From Neurospora intermedia (taxonomy: Eukaryota; Ascomycota; Sordariomycetes; Sordariales; Sordariaceae): a DNA stretch of 64,000 bases. The stretch is taken from NCBI GenBank assembly GCA_037102815.1, contig BTPP01000005.1:1426001-1490000 (forward strand). Reading direction: 5' to 3'. The position numbers were made by a program, and so were the translations under genes. The notes beneath the pieces are model-generated. The model searched no databases. It was not told the DNA's origin and saw only the letters and a program-made list of their open reading frames with translations. Positions 25,672 through 37,145 of this stretch are shown here, one piece after another. Within the stretch, counting starts at the first letter, position 1. Each line of letters opens with the position of its first letter.

Positions 25672-26086
25672 AGATGGGGAGGGGGTTAATGAATGGTACG
25701 AACGGGCTAGAAAAAAGCTGTTCACCCGTATATATAATGCTTGCTATCAAGGTCATAGACAAACTGGGCTTTGCTTAGGGGTACTACGTAGCATCATGGC
25801 ACTTGGACTTATAAAATGCACGGCGATTATTTGTAATACGTATCCCATTCGTCGTCGTAGGTTTGATAACAAGTCCTGTCCTGATCTCCCTTGCTAATTC
25901 CATGCAAAGACGCCAAACCAAATCCTATTCATCAAGACGTCATCAAGAAAGGAAAATAAGCCACTGCAAAGTATGAAGACAATGCAGTGTCTTCTAAGGC
26001 AGCCAATGACCGCCTAAAGCCGTACTGCTCAAAGCTCTTGTACTCGAGTTTAATACTCGAGTAGGCAGGCAAGCGAGCACGCGAGT
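25672..26086. other. convergent 3' region between uso1 and the WW-protein gene
   Basis: A 415-bp gap that takes the 3' untranslated ends of two convergent genes. I see no coding frame or structured terminator, as expected for polymerase II genes. The two transcripts may overlap here. Confidence 0.5.
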
Positions 26087-27203
26087 TTAGAAATCATCAC
26101 CACCACCAAAGTCCATGTCACCATCCTGGCCATCATCTATTCAAGATATGTTAGTATTCGAACCACCCAAGTACAAAGGGTCGGGATCAAACTTACTATA
26201 TCCTTCCTGGTAAATCTCCTGATCATGGTCATTGACCGCATCAGCAATCAACGCGCCACCAAGTACACCCGCGCCCAACCCCAGCGCCGCACCGCCCATC
26301 ATGCCCATGCCACCGCCGCCACCGCTCCTCCCGGGAGCGCCGTAAGCTTGTTGCTGCTGGGGATAACCGCCTCCACCATAATATCCTTGCGGAGGAGGAG
26401 CGTATCCTCCATAACCACCTTGTTGAGGGTATCCTCCGTACCCAACGGGTGGCTGCTGGCCGTACATCGGTTGCTGAGGCTGTCCATAAGGCGCCGGTGA
26501 TCCTCCATACGGAGCGGGCGAATAACCCTGGGCTGGGTAACCACCCCCACCGCCGCCGTAACCGTGGGATGAAGACCCGGAGTGTTTGCCCTTACCCGCA
26601 GCACCAAAAATCTTGCCGAGAAAGGACCCCTTAGATCCGCCACGATCGTTGGTCTCAGGACGAGGCGGTAGTTGCGAGGGGAACGGCGACTGTTGACCGG
26701 AAGGGGTGTGACCGCGCTGGTTAGCGGCGGCGGCGGCGCGAGCGTCTTCTTCGGCTTGGAGCTGGCGAGCTAGACGTGCGTCTTCGTCTTCGTATGAGGA
26801 AGGACCGCCGCCGTTACCGCCGGCGCGATTGGCAGGGTTGTCGTAGGGGTTGTTGGACTTGGTGTCGCTTACAACGGGTTTGCTGTCGCCTGCGGAATAG
26901 GAGGGAGGGGGGCCGGCAGGGGCGGATTCATCGCGGGGAGGCACGGCGGGCTCGGTGGGTTTCTCCCATTGGGACTTTTTGGTGTAGGTGTTGACGTAGA
27001 ACCTGGTGAGGCTGGTGTTAGTGATGATGCGCTTGATTGTTGATCGATCGCTGTTGATGGTCGCAAGGTGGTTCAAACACACGAGGACAGGGTGAGCAAG
27101 AGTAAACTTACCATTCTTTGTACTGTTCATTCCATCGCGCCACCCAGCCCTCAGGAACCTTGGGCGGGGGAGGACCGGGAGGAGGAGCAACGAAGTCGGC
27201 CAT
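26087..27203 (-). CDS. WW-domain, Gly/Pro/Tyr-rich protein with glycine-zipper segment
   Basis: Three exons, 27203-27112, 27002-26197 and 26136-26087, give 315 aa. The first intron (109 nt) splits the WW domain within its central aromatic (W|FYVNT); the second (60 nt, ACTAAC branch) precedes a conserved-looking acidic end, DFGGGDDF. Splicing, not the longer unspliced frame that runs past 27,500, gives a clean WW domain at about residues 18-46 (EGWVARWNEQYKEWFYVNTY, KSQWEKP). WW domains bind proline-rich ligands; the protein has its own PPSY motif just after, so self- or cross-binding is possible. Next come a charged helix (ARLARQLQAEEDAR, UIM-like), a long low-complexity GGYP/QQ region, and a small-residue hydrophobic segment, ALGLGAGVLGGALIADAV, resembling a glycine zipper that may touch membranes or oligomerise. 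Similar proteins are widespread in filamentous ascomycetes, but I know no firm function. Confidence 0.88.
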
Positions 27204-28285
27204 CGAACGGACTGTGCTGTGTGTTCTTGTTTGCAGGTGGGTTGGTTATGTGATACAGAGGGAGGACTCTGAAAGTCGAGGAAAGAAGATGTAGAATAGG
27301 AGATCTGGTTCGTACGACTTGTTGGTTGATGTCGGGTGAGGCAAGAAAAAGGTGCGTGAATGACGGAGGAGGGGTACAAGAGGTAGTAAGTCGTGTAAGA
27401 GATGGGTTTCAAAGCGGGGGGGTTTGCTGTATATGGTGTACTGTAGAATAGGTATCTCGTGGTAATTAACTTCCAGGTGGCAGAACTGCGCCGAGTCCAA
27501 CTGATGCGCAATGCGAGAGGATTATTTTTGAATGGAAAGTACGGAGAGGGAAGACTCGGTATTGTGAAGGTTGGAATTCATCTATCAACCGGGTCTAAGT
27601 TGTTGAGGCAGCTTGACGAGGGTGGCGTTGCGACTAAAAGTAGACCGACGTCCGGTATGATGTAAACTGCGGATACGATGCCAAGACTGGCGGTTTGCGA
27701 ACGACTCGCCGGGGAACACCAGAGGAATAAACAACTGAATACAGAGGCAGCAGCGGTTTCCAAACTACTCAAACGGACATCGATAGAAGCCACGGGAGAG
27801 CTCAGGAACACCCGATCCCGAGTGTACAAATGCACAGCCCCGTTGAGGCGGGGTTCAAGTTGACAAGCGAGACAACCTGGATATCGTGATGATTCAGCAG
27901 CACGTATAATATTAGTTAGGTATAGGGAGTTGTTCAGCTGCTCGAACCCCGAGTCCCCGTCAGCGGCTGTCCGGTGTTCCGGAATAGCCTCTAGTGTAGC
28001 AGCAGTATCTTAATGAATCGGCCACTGTAGGTGGCGAGCGTCAAGGTCGGAATCCTTTAACTTCCGACAACTCGCCTGAATCGCTGAATCGCAACATTTG
28101 TCACGCTTTCTTGCTGCCTCGAGTTGAGGCCGCCCATGGTCCAGGTTCGGACGATGCCGTGTCCTGCCATGTGATCAAATCGATAATCACAGGAGGCTGT
28201 GCTATCACCATCCTTTGTGGAGCCGCGCAGAACTCATCCCGGAGACGCTCGCTCTACATTATATTTTGCTAGATTCTTCCCTTAG
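27204..28285. promoter_or_regulatory. upstream region of the WW-protein gene, up to the repeat block
   Basis: About 1.1 kb of normal-composition DNA that should carry the WW-protein promoter. It contains no convincing coding frame. One exact TAGTGTAG occurs at 27,992-27,999. The right edge of ordinary-composition DNA lies at about 28.3-28.4 kb. Confidence 0.45.
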
Positions 28286-28603
28286 ACTGTTCCCACACTC
28301 AAACACCTGTGCAGTCTTGGCGGACGTGTGCGTATACACACACACACAACTTTTTGGTAAAACGGACTATCGATGTAATTTCATTTGCTTATATCTCTAC
28401 TAAGCAAGGAGATAAAGAAAAGCCGACTTGAGATTCAAAATTAGCGTACTTAAGACTATTAGGGGAAAAATTTTTTGTATAAGATAATTGAATTTCTTTA
28501 TCTTCGTCCTTCGTTTCGATGGTCTATTTTGCCAAAAAGTTGTGTGTGTGTGTATATGCACACGTCCGCTAAGATTGCATAGGCGTTTGAGTGTGGGAAT
28601 GGT
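28286..28603. mobile_element. foldback / MITE-like element with ~89-bp inverted repeats
   Basis: The left arm (about 28,286-28,374) and right arm (about 28,516-28,603) are inverted copies of each other. Both contain TTCCCACACTCAAAC at the outer end, then GCGGACGTGTGC, a CACACA run and ACAACTTTTTGG. Nearly all differences I see are C/T or G/A. The 141-bp centre shows no coding capacity. The size (about 0.32 kb) and long inverted ends suggest a non-autonomous DNA element or a foldback element. I found no convincing target-site duplication, so the exact ends are uncertain by a few bases. Confidence 0.75.
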
Positions 28604-29200
28604 ATCTACAAGTCAATGTAGATCCGCACAACGTGGTAGTATAGGCAAGTCTCTATATACTTACAGTAGCTGGGTAGGTTAAAAGTGCGGTTAGGGTGTT
28701 ATTGTATTTCGCGGGCGTAATAACGTATAATTACATTCGTACTATTACCTTACTAATGTACGGACCGAAAGGCTACTTTTTACCCGCAAAATAATTATTA
28801 GTACTATTTAAATTTCGCGCTTTTTCTATTAGTACATTCCTATATACCCGTTTTTCGCGCCTTTATATACTTTTCGTATAATTAATTAATAATATCAACG
28901 GCCAAACCTCCGATATACTTCTTCGACATTCCCATACAGCCATTATAAACCCTATAAATCCTCCCTCGTATATTAGAGGAAGGCCGCGAAGATTTACAAA
29001 TAACTCCCAAACCTTATATTACAATTATTACTACTAGAATAAAATTATAGCGGACTTCCCTCTCAATACTTATAATATTCCGTATAGAATGTACGTATTA
29101 TATATTAGAATTGTAAGGGCTATATATATATAGTAGCGGACTAAGTAGCGAAAAGTTTAAATAAAAGCGGATTAAGCGAACCGAATTGTAATTATATAAG
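28604..29200. other. AT-rich, RIP-like DNA of unknown origin
   Basis: The sequence becomes TpA-rich here, with isolated CG-rich words (TTTCGCG, GCGGGCG). It is probably mutated repeat sequence, perhaps part of an element later interrupted by the LTR element at 29.2 kb. No protein family can be read from it. Confidence 0.5.
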
Positions 29201-32200
29201 TGATAGGGAAATTCCTAGATTTCCATATCTATACTGTATTATAGCTTAGACTAGTTGTAACAGCCCAGATTAGCTGGGCTGCCCGAGGCTTCCTTGCCGT
29301 GCCGTGCCCAGTTTGGGCATCCAGACTGCCGTGCCCGGGCTACCCTGTGGCCCGTGCTCTGGCTCTGACACAGTATATCCTTTCTATGCAGACGGCTGGC
29401 TGGAAGCCTTCCTTCCTTCTTAGAACAACTTCTCTTTTACCTTCTATACTACGAATCGCTTCTAGCCAACGTGGTATTTGGAAGCAATAGTCCTTACTGT
29501 GTGACCAACCATATTATCATACCCCGTATTAAGTGGTAGCTGTAACTAAAGATCGTAGTGGCCGCTCGATTCAAACCATACCATACTATACTAGCTCGAG
29601 CGATCTTCGTCGACCGACTCGATAACTAGGCGCAACGCGGGGCATTATCTACCTGCTTCACTACCAGCGACGGCGCAAGTCATCCACCAGAGCCCAGCTT
29701 ACGATAACAACCGACAGCCGTTGTTACTAGTTATCCCCTCGTCGAGACTCTCCCCAGCCGTTACAATTGCTTATTGCGAGATAGTATTGTAGACCGTGGA
29801 CTTTTCTCCTCCCCCGCTAAAGTAAGTCTCTTAGCGCGCCGACCGACTGTGAGCTAGACTCTCCCTTCTATAATACGACTCTTCTTAATTTACCCTTATT
29901 GCAACGAAGATACGGGCGTCGCGGTGAATCCCAAGATTACAACTAAGCGCTTCCTTTCAAGAACTAAGATTTTAAGAACTATGCCTCTTACTATATTTCC
30001 CGAGGTTGCTGCCCTCTTGAGAAATCTGCTACGACTTCTACGATTGTTAGATTTTAATTTTGAAGAGGCATTTCCCAGCCTACTATACTACGACTTCTAT
30101 TGATAAGAATGGGGTTCCTACTCTGTGGTTCCCATCGACTAGTATCGTTAACTTCGTGAGGATAATAAGCTCTCTGATAATGTCCTTCTCTTTCGAGAAC
30201 CTTCCGTTTTGTTCTATAGACCTCCCTCGCCGCCGGCTCTCTCGATTTCAGCGGTCTAGACGGTCTTTTCTGTTGGTCTAGACTCTGTTGGCGCTAGCCT
30301 CAAGAACAACAATGACAATGACGATGACGGGTATTTTATTGTCCCAAAGAAGGTAGTCCGCGCTGTAAAGTAGCAAGTTCGAGCTGCCCGCGATGCCCTC
30401 AGAGCTCTCGATCCCTATATTAAAGCTTCAACCGTCTCTCTGATTCCCGCTAAGATCAAGATCAAGTCTGGCGATGACTTCGTTAAGTCAGCTTCTGAAC
30501 CGCCGTCTCCCCAGTCTACTGAGCGCACGTGCCGCAAGTGCAAAGTAGTGTTTCGTTCGAGAAATGCTCTCTTTAACTACATCTACTCGAATATGTGCCA
30601 GCCCAGTACTCAAGAGCCTAGACTAGCTACTCCCTTAAAGAGCTTAAATTAGTAGTCTTCTGTTATTACGGCTAATGATACCCTAGTCAACTAGAGTACT
30701 CTAGCCTTCCAGAGCGCTCCAGTTAGTTAGACTGCTAGCCGCCGCCTCGCTTCCTCAATAACTACTAAGGCGCCCGCTTCCTACACCCCGAGTGCTTCTA
30801 ATTTTTAAGGCCTGTTTACACTAGTTAAGATTCGGCCGGTTTTGCGGCGTGGGAATAAATTTTCTATCCTATGGGAATTTAACTATCTGCCTCCCTTGGA
30901 TGATTCGTCTCCTTTTGCCTCGATATCGACTACTCCCCTTTCCCTAAGTAGTAGCCCAGTAATTACCGCAGTCAAGCACAAGGAGGGTAGTCAGCTCTCT
31001 ACCCCCAACGGTTACTATAGTAATAGGAAGTTTGTCAACCCGGTGTTAACTTCAATACCCTACAACTGCCGTACTTGCCGCCAGAGCTTTGCTTCACGAA
31101 ACCTCCTCTTTGCCTACCTCTACGACTACGGCCATTGCTGCCCAGATAGTCTCTCGAAGTCTTTTAAGATAAAGAACACTAGTTGGCGTAGTGGTAAGAC
31201 GATCCAGATGGACTTTGGTGTACTTGGGGATGTAATTAGTAAGCTCACCGCCGTAGCTTTTGTAGCTTGAGTAAGCTTACTACCGTGGTTTCTACAGCTT
31301 GAGTAGTGCTCCCCCTCCCTCCCTCTCCCTTTGTTTATTTACTTAGTAACGAGGTCGTTGCTCCCTTTTTCTCGTGTGCGGGCAGCTAAGCGGTTTTTAA
31401 TAATAATACTGGTATCACCAGTCAATACAACTGTTACCCCTTTTTGCCAGCTCTTTTGCCAGTTCTCTTGCCAGCTCTTTACAGCTCTGATAGCTGTGTT
31501 AACTCTCCTGTTAGCTCTTTGCAGCTCGTGCTAGCTAGTGCCAGCGAGCCTACTAGCCAGTAAGAGCTCCCGTTTACACCCTTTTCTTTCTTTCTGTCTT
31601 TCTATTTATCTATGGAACTAGCGTTCTCTACGGTAATAGCACTTTTGAGTGCCTCTCTCTCTCGAGTGCTAGAGACTGCCAGCTACCCTCTCGAGTGCCA
31701 GTCAGTTACCTTCTCGAGTGCCAGCTACTCTCTCAAGTGTTGGAGACTGCCAGTTACCCTCTCGAGTGCCTAGCTCTCTTTTAGATTCCTAGTAGGGACT
31801 GGCCTTCCTTGGCTGTCATTTAGCTTCCCGGAACTTATTGGCTCTCCCCGGACTTCGACCGTTTTTACTACTACAATGCTGGTGCATCCCGATGTGCCCC
31901 GAAGCATCCCGGACGGACAGATTTGTCGGAGGAGACCTGGAACTTATCGGAGAAGACCTGGACGGCCAGGCCCATCGAGGACGATAGTTTCTTTCTCGTG
32001 TGAGCCGGCATTTGATAGGGGAATCCCTGGATTACCCTACCTTACTGTACTATAGCTTAGATTAGCTGTGACAGCCCAGATTAGCTGGGCTGCTATGGAG
32101 GCTTCCTTGCCGTACCCAGTCTAGGCTCCCAGACTGCCGTGCCCGGGCCACCCTGTGGCCCGTGCTCTGGCTCTGTTACAGCATATTCTTTCTGTATAGA

Positions 32201-32292
32201 CGGCTGGCTGGAAGCCTTCCCTCCTTCTTACAACATCCTTCTTTTACCTTCTAATACTACTGCTTCCTCGTGAACTGTACGGTATCTGGGCA
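29201..32292. mobile_element. small LTR-retrotransposon fossil, GC-rich and probably non-autonomous
   Basis: Two direct repeats of about 280-286 bp (29,201-29,486 and 32,013-32,292) begin TGATAGGG and share the GC-rich core CAGCCCAGATTAGCTGGGCTG; they bound about 2.5 kb of internal sequence. The interior has only short frames. Two of them carry a CxxCxxxFxSRNxLF motif (near 30,535 and 31,065), a C2H2-like pattern often seen in fungal retroelement proteins. No reverse transcriptase or integrase is visible, so it resembles a non-autonomous (LARD/TRIM-like) element. It is broken in many places. The LTRs differ by more than transitions, and no clear target duplication was found, so ends are approximate and it may be fairly old. 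Confidence 0.65.
31430..31780. repeat. imperfect short tandem motifs inside the 29-32 kb LTR element
   Basis: Repeated TTGCCAGCTCTT-like words (31,440-31,560) are followed by five or so copies of CTCTCGAGTGCCAG separated by TACC-type spacers (31,665-31,770). They sit between the last short frame and the right LTR. No function is inferred. Confidence 0.6.
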
Positions 32293-33290
32293 ATGTCTTT
32301 ATTTTAACTAACCTCCCGTATCAATAAGGAATACCCAACCCGGTTCTAATAAATATATAGGGTTTACAATAAAAGGAATTAAATACTTAAATCCCTCTTA
32401 ATAGTATTTAAACTACCCTATATATAAATTTAAGCCTTATAAACATTATATATAAGCTTTATAGTGCGAAATATTAATTAAATAAATAGCTTACTATCCG
32501 TATACCCCCCTTTTAATTACTAGATTCCTACTAACCTTTAATAAGGGTACTTCTATAGAGAATTCTAAATTCGATAGTTATTATATATAGGGGGATATTA
32601 ATTTAGAATTATAGAGACTACTACCTACTTTTTTATATTCGTTACTAAAAGGTAATAATTAACGGGCCTAAAACTTTTAAAATAAATTATAGTACTATAA
32701 TAATACCTTTACTTTTATATTTATATAGTATATTGAGAGATTATACGGTAGTAGTAGCGGGCCCGGGCCTAGAGATTTCTAAATATAAAGTACTTTATAC
32801 TACCGTTATAGTCCTTTATAGTTTGAACCGGGCTAACTTCCTAAATATACCTAATTATATATCTACGACCCAATAGTCCCGGATGCTATACAAACTTAAG
32901 CCGGCTATTATTTATAGGCTTTTACAAACTTAAATTTTAAATTCGTAGAAGATTTTACTTCCTTTCTATATTATAACAATCTATACGTAGAGTAGTACAA
33001 TACTACTAAGGAGCGTTTAAATATTTATTAAGTAGATAATATTTAGGTTAAAATAAATATATAAATATATTTATAATTGGTAATTTAATAAAATATTAAT
33101 CGGAAGCGTAAAAACCTTCCTATAATTAGCGAAGTAGCCGTAATCCTCCCTAATATATTTAACGAGTAAAATAGGGTACGAGAGGACAGTACAATTAATT
33201 CCGCGCGGTTTATTATATTTAATAAATATAGTTCTAACCGGTTCTAGTATATTCCAGTAACCTACAGTATATACCTTCTTTTAGTATACT
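32293..33290. other. AT-rich RIP-like DNA, possibly the 5' part of the Helitron
   Basis: Heavily TpA-enriched DNA with no readable protein family. It adjoins the first recognisable Helitron protein sequence and could be its 5' non-coding end or N-terminal coding part. I cannot find a Helitron 5' terminus (TC). Confidence 0.4.
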
Positions 33291-35695
33291 TATTAATATT
33301 TCTTTATAGGGATTACGGCTTCCACCATATATTAAGAAGGACGGTTAATAGTCTATATAAGGACCCTTAAATAAAGTAGAATAAGTAGTATTAATACTAT
33401 TTATTTTTATACGTAGGCTAAAAGGATATTCCCTTTTTATTTAAATGTTTATTTTAATAATAGTTAATAAACGTATATACTACAAATAATTAAAATAAAT
33501 TAAATTAGTTCCAGTACTACTAGACTGAGATTTATATAAAATTATACTGATATTTAATAAATTAGATTTATATTATAGATACTTAAAAAGCCGATAGTTG
33601 TATTACTTTAAATATTAATTAAAGAGTTATCCTTCCCGCAAATTATATTAGTAGTACCTACTATTAAATTAAATATTATTAGAACTCTATAGCTATTACC
33701 CGTAAATTTAATAAATTAACGTTCTTTATTACTATAATTACGAACCCGTACTAGCCGGAGGTATAAATTGAATTGAATAGTCTTAGTTATATAGAGCGCC
33801 CGGATATTATGGGCCGAGTATTTAATTTGAAGGCGAATATGCTAATAAGGGAGATAAAGGATAGTCTTTTCGGTACGTATATAGGTATTATATAGATTTT
33901 AGAGTTCTAGAAATGTAGCTTCCTATACTGGTATATATTAGTATTCTTAGATATAGAATCCTAGTAAATTTATTTAAAACTATAAGTAATAAACCGTATT
34001 ATCCGAATAAAGTTTCTACTACTTAAGGAAGACCTAGACGGGCGGTTTATAGAATTATTAAAAACTTTTATAATTTACAGTCCTTACAATACGGATAATT
34101 TAAACGCTCCGTATATAGTTATAAGTAAGAAGGATAGGAGAGGTATCCCGTAGTATAGAAAGTACTACCCTAAGCTATATATTAAGCAAACTACTATTGA
34201 GTATACTAGTTATTCTTCTTATAGACGCTATAATAATAGTATTTATATTACGAAAAAGTCTAATAACCGGAATATTCCTATATATAATAATATAATTGTC
34301 CTATATAATCCGTACTTAATTTTAAAATACTAGTACTATATTAACGTAGAGGTTTACTCTATTATAGATACTATAAAGTATATTTATAAATATATTTATA
34401 AAGGTACTAATTAGATTACTCTAGAGTTTATAGAGCTAAATAAGATAAAATAGTATATATTTATATAATATATTAGTCCTATAGAAGTATTTATACGTAT
34501 TATAGAATAATTATTATATAAGGAATATTTAATTATTATACTATTCCCTATTTACTTAGAAGATAATCCGACTATTATTTTACATATTAGTTTAAATTTA
34601 AATTAAGTAACTTAACGGGCCGAACGGGCTACGTAAATTATACTCAAATCCTTTTTTAAGTATAATACGCTACATCCGGACAGCCCGAATTATAACGTTC
34701 TATATATAGATTTTCCCTCTAAATACATTTAGAAGGAGGATATTCGAATATAGTAGCTACATTAAAAGGGTATTACTATCGGTCGGATTTATTATATCTT
34801 TCCTATTATTAGCGAACAATATTTTTTATATTTATTATTAGTAAACGTACCTAGGCCCTACTCTTTTTAAGATTTACATATTATAGACGGCGTAATATAT
34901 AATACCTTTAGGGAGGCTTATTTAAAGCGAAGGTTCTTAAAGGATAATTCTTAGTAGGAAATATTATTCGAAGAGGCTAGTATATAGTAAATTAGGTAGT
35001 AATTATAGTATTTATTCGCTATATACTTAACGAACGGTAATCCTATAACAGATTCGAAAGCTATTTAGGATAAGTTTATAAACCTTTTTTATAACGATTT
35101 ACCCTATAGAGTTACAAGAATAGTAGGCATCCTACCAGATTTAGAAAACCTATATATTAATTATAATTTATATTTTATTAGTTAATACTTTATTTAGTTA
35201 GATAAATTTCTTTCTAATTTAAGTCTCCCTAAACTAGTATTTGCGTGGGAGTAAGTAGATAGAAACCCCCTTTTACGGTAGGAATTGTAGTACAATTCGG
35301 AGGAGTAACGGATATTTTTTAATAATATTTAATTTAAATTTAATATTAGGTAGGCCGTAATCTTTAACGAAATTATTATTACTATAGAGAATACCCCTAA
35401 AAGTATACTCTTCTTTATATAGGGACCGGGAGGTACTAGTAAAACATTCTTATACTATAGGCTATATATGTATTTTTATACTTAAAATAAAGTAGTATTA
35501 TATATAGCGTTTTTAAGTATTGTAATACTTTTACTTAATAGTGGGCGGATTATATACTCCCGGTTTAAAATCCTTCTAGATATTTCTACTTTATAAGTAT
35601 ATAATATTAAGAAGAATACTAACTTGTACTAACTATTATAACGGACTTCCTTAATTATTTAGAATGAAGTTCCTATATAAGACTAGGGGTATATA
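33290..35695 (+). mobile_element. Helitron, left part: Rep domain and helicase start, RIP-mutated
   Basis: Read on the plus strand, this matches the RepHel protein of Helitron rolling-circle transposons. Near 33,700-33,970 is the Helitron-like N/Rep region, with RKFNKLTFFITITTNPY, then ERPDIIGRVFNLK and the site of the HUH motif. Both HUH histidine positions now read as tyrosine (LYWYILVFL for family HxH), as CAY-to-TAY RIP would produce. Further on are VLYNPYLILKY and YIYKYIYKGTN (34,300-34,410), then the Pif1-like Walker A GPGGTSKTFLYY at 35,423 and a Walker B-like IIWNEVP near 35,650. Many tryptophan and glutamine codons have become stops, so it is dead. It stops at the outer LTR element's target duplication and resumes at about 54,961. 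Confidence 0.9.
35691..35695. repeat. target-site duplication ATATA (left copy)
   Basis: Five bases immediately outside the left LTR of the outer element, matched by ATATA at 54,961-54,965. The AT-rich setting weakens its value alone, but it agrees with independently aligned LTR ends. Confidence 0.65.
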
Positions 35696-35928
35696 TATTA
35701 CGGGGCAAGGGCACCGTTAGAGGTAAGCTACGATATTCGTTATTGTACGAAGGAAGTAAGAGGAGAGTGTACGCTAGCTTAGGCTTATAGGTAGGGTTGT
35801 ATAGCCCGGTAGAGTGGGTTATACAGAGCCTTAATACCCGGGCCGGTACTAATACTATAGTAAAGTACAGAGTACGTAATTTACTATACTGTAGCTTGGT
35901 ATAGGGTATATAATCTAGTCCTATAATA
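35696..35928 (-). repeat. outer element LTR (3' LTR in its own orientation)
   Basis: Shares its full 233-bp length with 54,728-54,960. The left edge, which faces outward, has kept more G+C than its partner's matching end. Confidence 0.9.
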
Positions 35929-36801
35929 CTACCTCCCCCTAAAACGCTCCTACTACGAAAATATTATTTAAATATATTATTTTTACCTAAAGTAGGCCTT
36001 CCCGAATCCTCCTAAGATACGTCCAATTAAGTTTTAATAAAAAGTTTCGGCGCCCGTACTAAGACGGGAGGTTACTTAGTATTCTAATTCCTACTTAAAG
36101 GTAGAATACTAGCTAAATTATTACTAAATCCGACCCTTCCGCTATAAGAACTATTATTACCTTTAATAATCTATTTATACGCCGGGAACTAATTTAAAAC
36201 GTTCTAATTATCGTATATAGAGAACCTTAATAACTTTTACTATCGTTAACCCTACCGAGGGTACTATAAGGATGCCCGTAGTATAACAATTTACGTAGGA
36301 CGTCCGTAATTACTATTAGTATAAATATTAAAGAATTTACGTATTTAACTCCTTACTATAATTTATTTTTTCTTTAAACGCTCAATTATTATATTACTAA
36401 CGTCTCTCAAATCCTTCTTATCTTCCAATCTTCTAATATTACTACGTAGAGCTAATTCTAGGGATAGGAGAAGTAAAACCGCCGTAAAATATACTATCTC
36501 TCAATACTATTAATAGTTATTCTATAAAAGGGTATACTATAAAATATTCGACTAAAGTATATAGAATAAATTGTATTAAACTCTTTATCTTTTTATTAAT
36601 TTATCCTTTTTATTAGGTAATCCAAATATTATATCGAAGTAGTCGATATAAGTCTAAATTAGAATTGCTATTAATTATTAGTAAGTTTGAAGGTAGTAAA
36701 GTCTTTTTTTTCGGCCTACCTTTAGGCTATTTTTTCTTTATTTATAATAGTAGCGGCGGTATATTAGAGTAAGAATTATAATACTTCTAAATAGTATTAT
36801 T

Positions 36802-36806
36802 ATATC
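36802..36806. repeat. target-site duplication ATATC (left copy)
   Basis: Five bases just outside the inner element's left LTR, repeated exactly at 48,054-48,058. Five-base duplications are usual for Ty3/gypsy integrases. Confidence 0.8.
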
Positions 36807-37145
36807 TATTATAGGGCATTCTTAGTGGATACCTAAATGCTCTATCTTATTATAGCAGCTGCTCGTTAGAGCGCATAGTCTGTTATATAAGAGTGCTCGT
36901 CCCGTCAACCTCTGTTAAAGTTGACGGATTATTAATTTATATTATACTAACCTTACATTTATCTTGCTTATATTTAGTGAAGTTGTATACGAGGTCCTAG
37001 GTTGAGGCTTGCGATAGGTCTTGTCTTTAGTTTCCTTTAATAAGACTATCGTTAATCGTTACGTACTATTACTCTATCTAATAACTAATTGCTTACTTTA
37101 TTATTCTCTATTATTATTACTTATAAAATATATTATTGTATAATA
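36807..37145 (+). repeat. inner element 5' LTR
   Basis: 339 bp, same length as the 3' LTR. All the differences I saw by eye are C/T or G/A. Its outward (left) half is the less mutated half. Confidence 0.92.

Noticed and set aside
27204-27511. N-terminal extension of the WW-protein frame to 27,511
   Set aside because: It crosses the first intron unspliced and replaces the N-terminal half of the WW domain with unrelated sequence. The spliced start at 27,203 restores the domain.
27901-28000. tRNA-like GGTTCGAG box on the minus strand
   Set aside because: No matching A box or cloverleaf can be drawn around it.
28680-28700. TTAGGG motif suggesting a telomere remnant
   Set aside because: A single copy only, not tandem.
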